Shown here piece after piece: positions 62,834-64,000 of a stretch of DNA of 64,000 bases. The DNA is from Hormoscilla sp. GUM202 (lineage in GTDB: Bacteria; Cyanobacteriota; Cyanobacteriia; Cyanobacteriales; Desertifilaceae), in the NCBI GenBank assembly GCA_005518205.2, contig RFFC02000002.1:124001-188000 (forward strand), read 5' to 3'. Position 1 is the stretch's first letter; the number at the start of each line of letters is the position of its first letter. The notes under the pieces were generated by a model that was not told the origin of the DNA, made no database searches, and saw nothing but the letters and a program-made list of their open reading frames with translations. A program made the position numbers and the translations under genes.

Positions 62834-63173
62834 CGAAGCGGACAGATCGACCATAGCTAAACTAGAAATAAGCGGTTTCAGTTTCTTCGGTATCAATTCT
62901 GGCAGTAATCCTAATTCTCGCGAGATAACATTAAGAGTTAATCCCATCACCAAAACCCATGCAGAAGCTGATGCTTTTCAGCAAGCAGCAGACGCAGGAG
63001 TTAGAGGTCGGAAAGCTCGTTTAATCGTAGACCGCGACCTTTGTGCTGCTTGCGGGCTGCGTGGAGGAGTCAATTCTATGGCTTGGCAATTAGGTATAGA
63101 AGAATTAGACATCGTTACCCCTAGTGGTAGCAAAACGATAATGGTTAAACCACCAAAAACAAGGAGAAAATAA
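62834..63173 (+). CDS. Deaminase-type polymorphic toxin, C-terminal piece
   Basis: An open frame starts at 62691, but recognisable sequence begins near 62850: IAKLEISGFSFFGINSGSNP, ITLRVNPITKTHAEADAFQQ and RLIVDRDLCAACGLRGGVNS, then MAWQLGIEELDIVTPSG. HAE plus CxxC are the zinc ligands and catalytic glutamate of the cytidine-deaminase fold, as in C-terminal toxin domains of contact-dependent or secreted polymorphic toxins. The delivery part (Rhs, filamentous haemagglutinin or similar) is absent, so this is an orphan tip module. The stop overlaps the start of the immunity gene (TAATG). Confidence 0.85.
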
Positions 63174-63601
63174 TGTTTGTATTAGACTTATCCGTTGAAA
63201 AATGGGTTGGCCCTCTCGATGAAGGCCATCTCATCGACAACCCAACTTGGCAACAAATAGAATCAGCGATCTGCGAATTAGATGGCAAAACCAAAACTTT
63301 AGTAACTTTGGGGGCCGATGAAGAAACTTACATGACTATTGGTGGCGGCAAAGGAGGTAAATATATTGTTAGCGTCACTTTTGATAACATCGATTTCTAT
63401 AACTCGGTCGATCGCTCCCTGGGGTCGAAAATGGAAAAACTGGTTGTTGGCGGACAATTGGGGAATTATCCAGCTAAAATATCTGTAGACCTACAGACTG
63501 CTTTGTTAGCAGCTCAAACTTTTGCCCGATCGGGTGAACTTGAAGAGTCAGTGACTTGGGAAAATTCGGAGTCCTTAGCGATGGTGGGATCTGCGAGGTA
63601 A
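63173..63601 (+). CDS. Imm1-family immunity protein
   Basis: 142 residues, ribosome site AAGGAGA 12 bp upstream. NPTWQQIESAICELDGKTKT, YMTIGGGKGGKYIVSVTFDN and FARSGELEESVTW match the Imm1 family, small cytoplasmic proteins that neutralise deaminase and other toxins encoded just upstream. The TAATG overlap with the toxin frame shows a coupled pair. Intact as far as visible. Confidence 0.85.
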   Translation: MFVLDLSVEKWVGPLDEGHLIDNPTWQQIESAICELDGKTKTLVTLGADEETYMTIGGGKGGKYIVSVTFDNIDFYNSVDRSLGSKMEKLVVGGQLGNYPAKISVDLQTALLAAQTFARSGELEESVTWENSESLAMVGSAR

Positions 63602-63935
63602 GATGGCGGGAAGACGATCGCTTTTACCTCGATCGCCCCCGCCGTTCGTTTCGTTTCGCCTCCGCCAACCTACCAATTTTTATGGTAAGGTGAGGAAATG
63701 TCTTGCGGTGATGGGACATTACTGCTAAGCTATTTACAGTGGGTGCTACCCCGTTCCTTAGCCCCAGCGCTTCCTATGGCTGTGTCACCAGATACCGGTC
63801 GTCGGTGCGCGATTGGCGCGGTTCGGGGGGTTGTCGGGTTGGGCGATATATGGTATCATCTAGAGTAGATTATCAAATCCCCCAGATGACTAGCTCCCAG
63901 AGCAACTGTAGTACCCATAATTACCTCACTAAAAA
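63602..63935. other. Spacer with the right copy of the 80-bp repeat
   Basis: After 63715 the sequence leaves the repeat; no further gene is recognisable until xisH. A short AT-rich tract with TATGGTATCATC (63851-63862) may hold the xisH promoter. Confidence 0.5.
63631..63715. repeat. 80-bp direct repeat, right copy
   Basis: Matches 62754-62833; together they enclose the toxin/immunity pair. Confidence 0.88.
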
Positions 63936-64000
63936 ATGTCAGCGAAAGATATATTTCACAACACGGTGCGTTTAGCTTTAGAAAAAGATGGGTGGACAAT
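63936..64000 (+). CDS. xisH: XisH-like protein, 5' end only
   Basis: MSAKDIFHNTVRLALEKDGW matches the start of XisH, a protein first described as needed for fdxN-element excision in heterocyst formation, with an endonuclease-like fold. XisI is usually the next gene and would lie outside the window. The frame is open to the edge. Confidence 0.85.
   Translation, partial: MSAKDIFHNTVRLALEKDGWT

Noticed and set aside
63739..63975. 78-residue frame before xisH
   Set aside because: It overlaps the xisH start in another frame and has no recognisable sequence.

Overview
The window is cyanobacterial, most likely from a filamentous Oscillatoriales-type genome. HIP1 octamers (GCGATCGC) are scattered throughout. 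There is a homologue of the photosystem II repair protein Psb32, a cobalamin gene (precorrin-8X methylmutase), fused secD/secF neighbours, and many short tandem repeats and dispersed palindromes typical of such genomes. The lineage is inferred from gene content and repeat style only; no rRNA or tRNA gene was seen.

Layout. 0-5.9 kb: the 3' part of a methyltransferase/O-GlcNAc-transferase fusion, two TPR-type proteins, an IS1-family insertion with a clear target duplication, and a GH57 glycosidase. 6-10 kb: a broken long TnpB and a metallo-beta-lactamase-fold gene split by a composite element that carries a 22-bp repeat array. 10-17.4 kb: mostly intact genes (cyclic-nucleotide-binding/CPBP protein, WD40 protein, PD-(D/E)XK-like protein, hisA, malic enzyme, Uma2 protein). 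17.5-20.4 kb: a two-gene unit of an AAA ATPase and a PLD-like partner that resembles a defence system. 20.4-28.6 kb: repeats, two more PD-(D/E)XK-like proteins, YjbQ, DUF2330, a truncated NqrB/RnfD-like gene, decayed toxin-antitoxin genes and a HAD phosphatase. 28.6-41.4 kb: a P450 with remnants of others, larB, two full oligopeptide-binding lipoproteins plus a fragment, and a tandemly duplicated two-gene module (unknown protein plus PIN-like protein) with a decaying third copy. 41.5-51 kb: a Rieske remnant, IS982, cobH, psb32, small membrane proteins, a beta-helix/SLH surface protein and several MITE-like insertions. 51-60.3 kb: core genes (pdhB, secD-secF, ilvE, AI-2E transporter), a 42-residue TPR protein and an orphan phosphorothioation-associated gene. 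60.3-64 kb: a graveyard of GDSL, TPR-CHAT and ABC-transporter pieces, then a deaminase-toxin fragment with an Imm1 immunity gene and the start of xisH.

The most striking property is the number of small mobile elements whose boundaries can be read directly. IS1 has an 8-bp duplication and IS982 a 7-bp one. A GGGTGTGGTC-ended family has 9-bp duplications. Two MITE families of about 109 and 123 bp have 8-bp duplications, and a 237-bp MITE has a 10-bp one. Short hairpins also sit inside coding sequences; one insertion added exactly 24 codons in frame, and another is dated by comparison with intact paralogues.

Functionally the window mixes housekeeping genes (histidine, branched-chain amino acids, pyruvate dehydrogenase, Sec translocation, cobalamin) with conflict-type genes (AAA/PLD pair, PIN module, deaminase/Imm1, TA remnants, TnpB). 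All assignments were made by reading the sequence; no database search was run.
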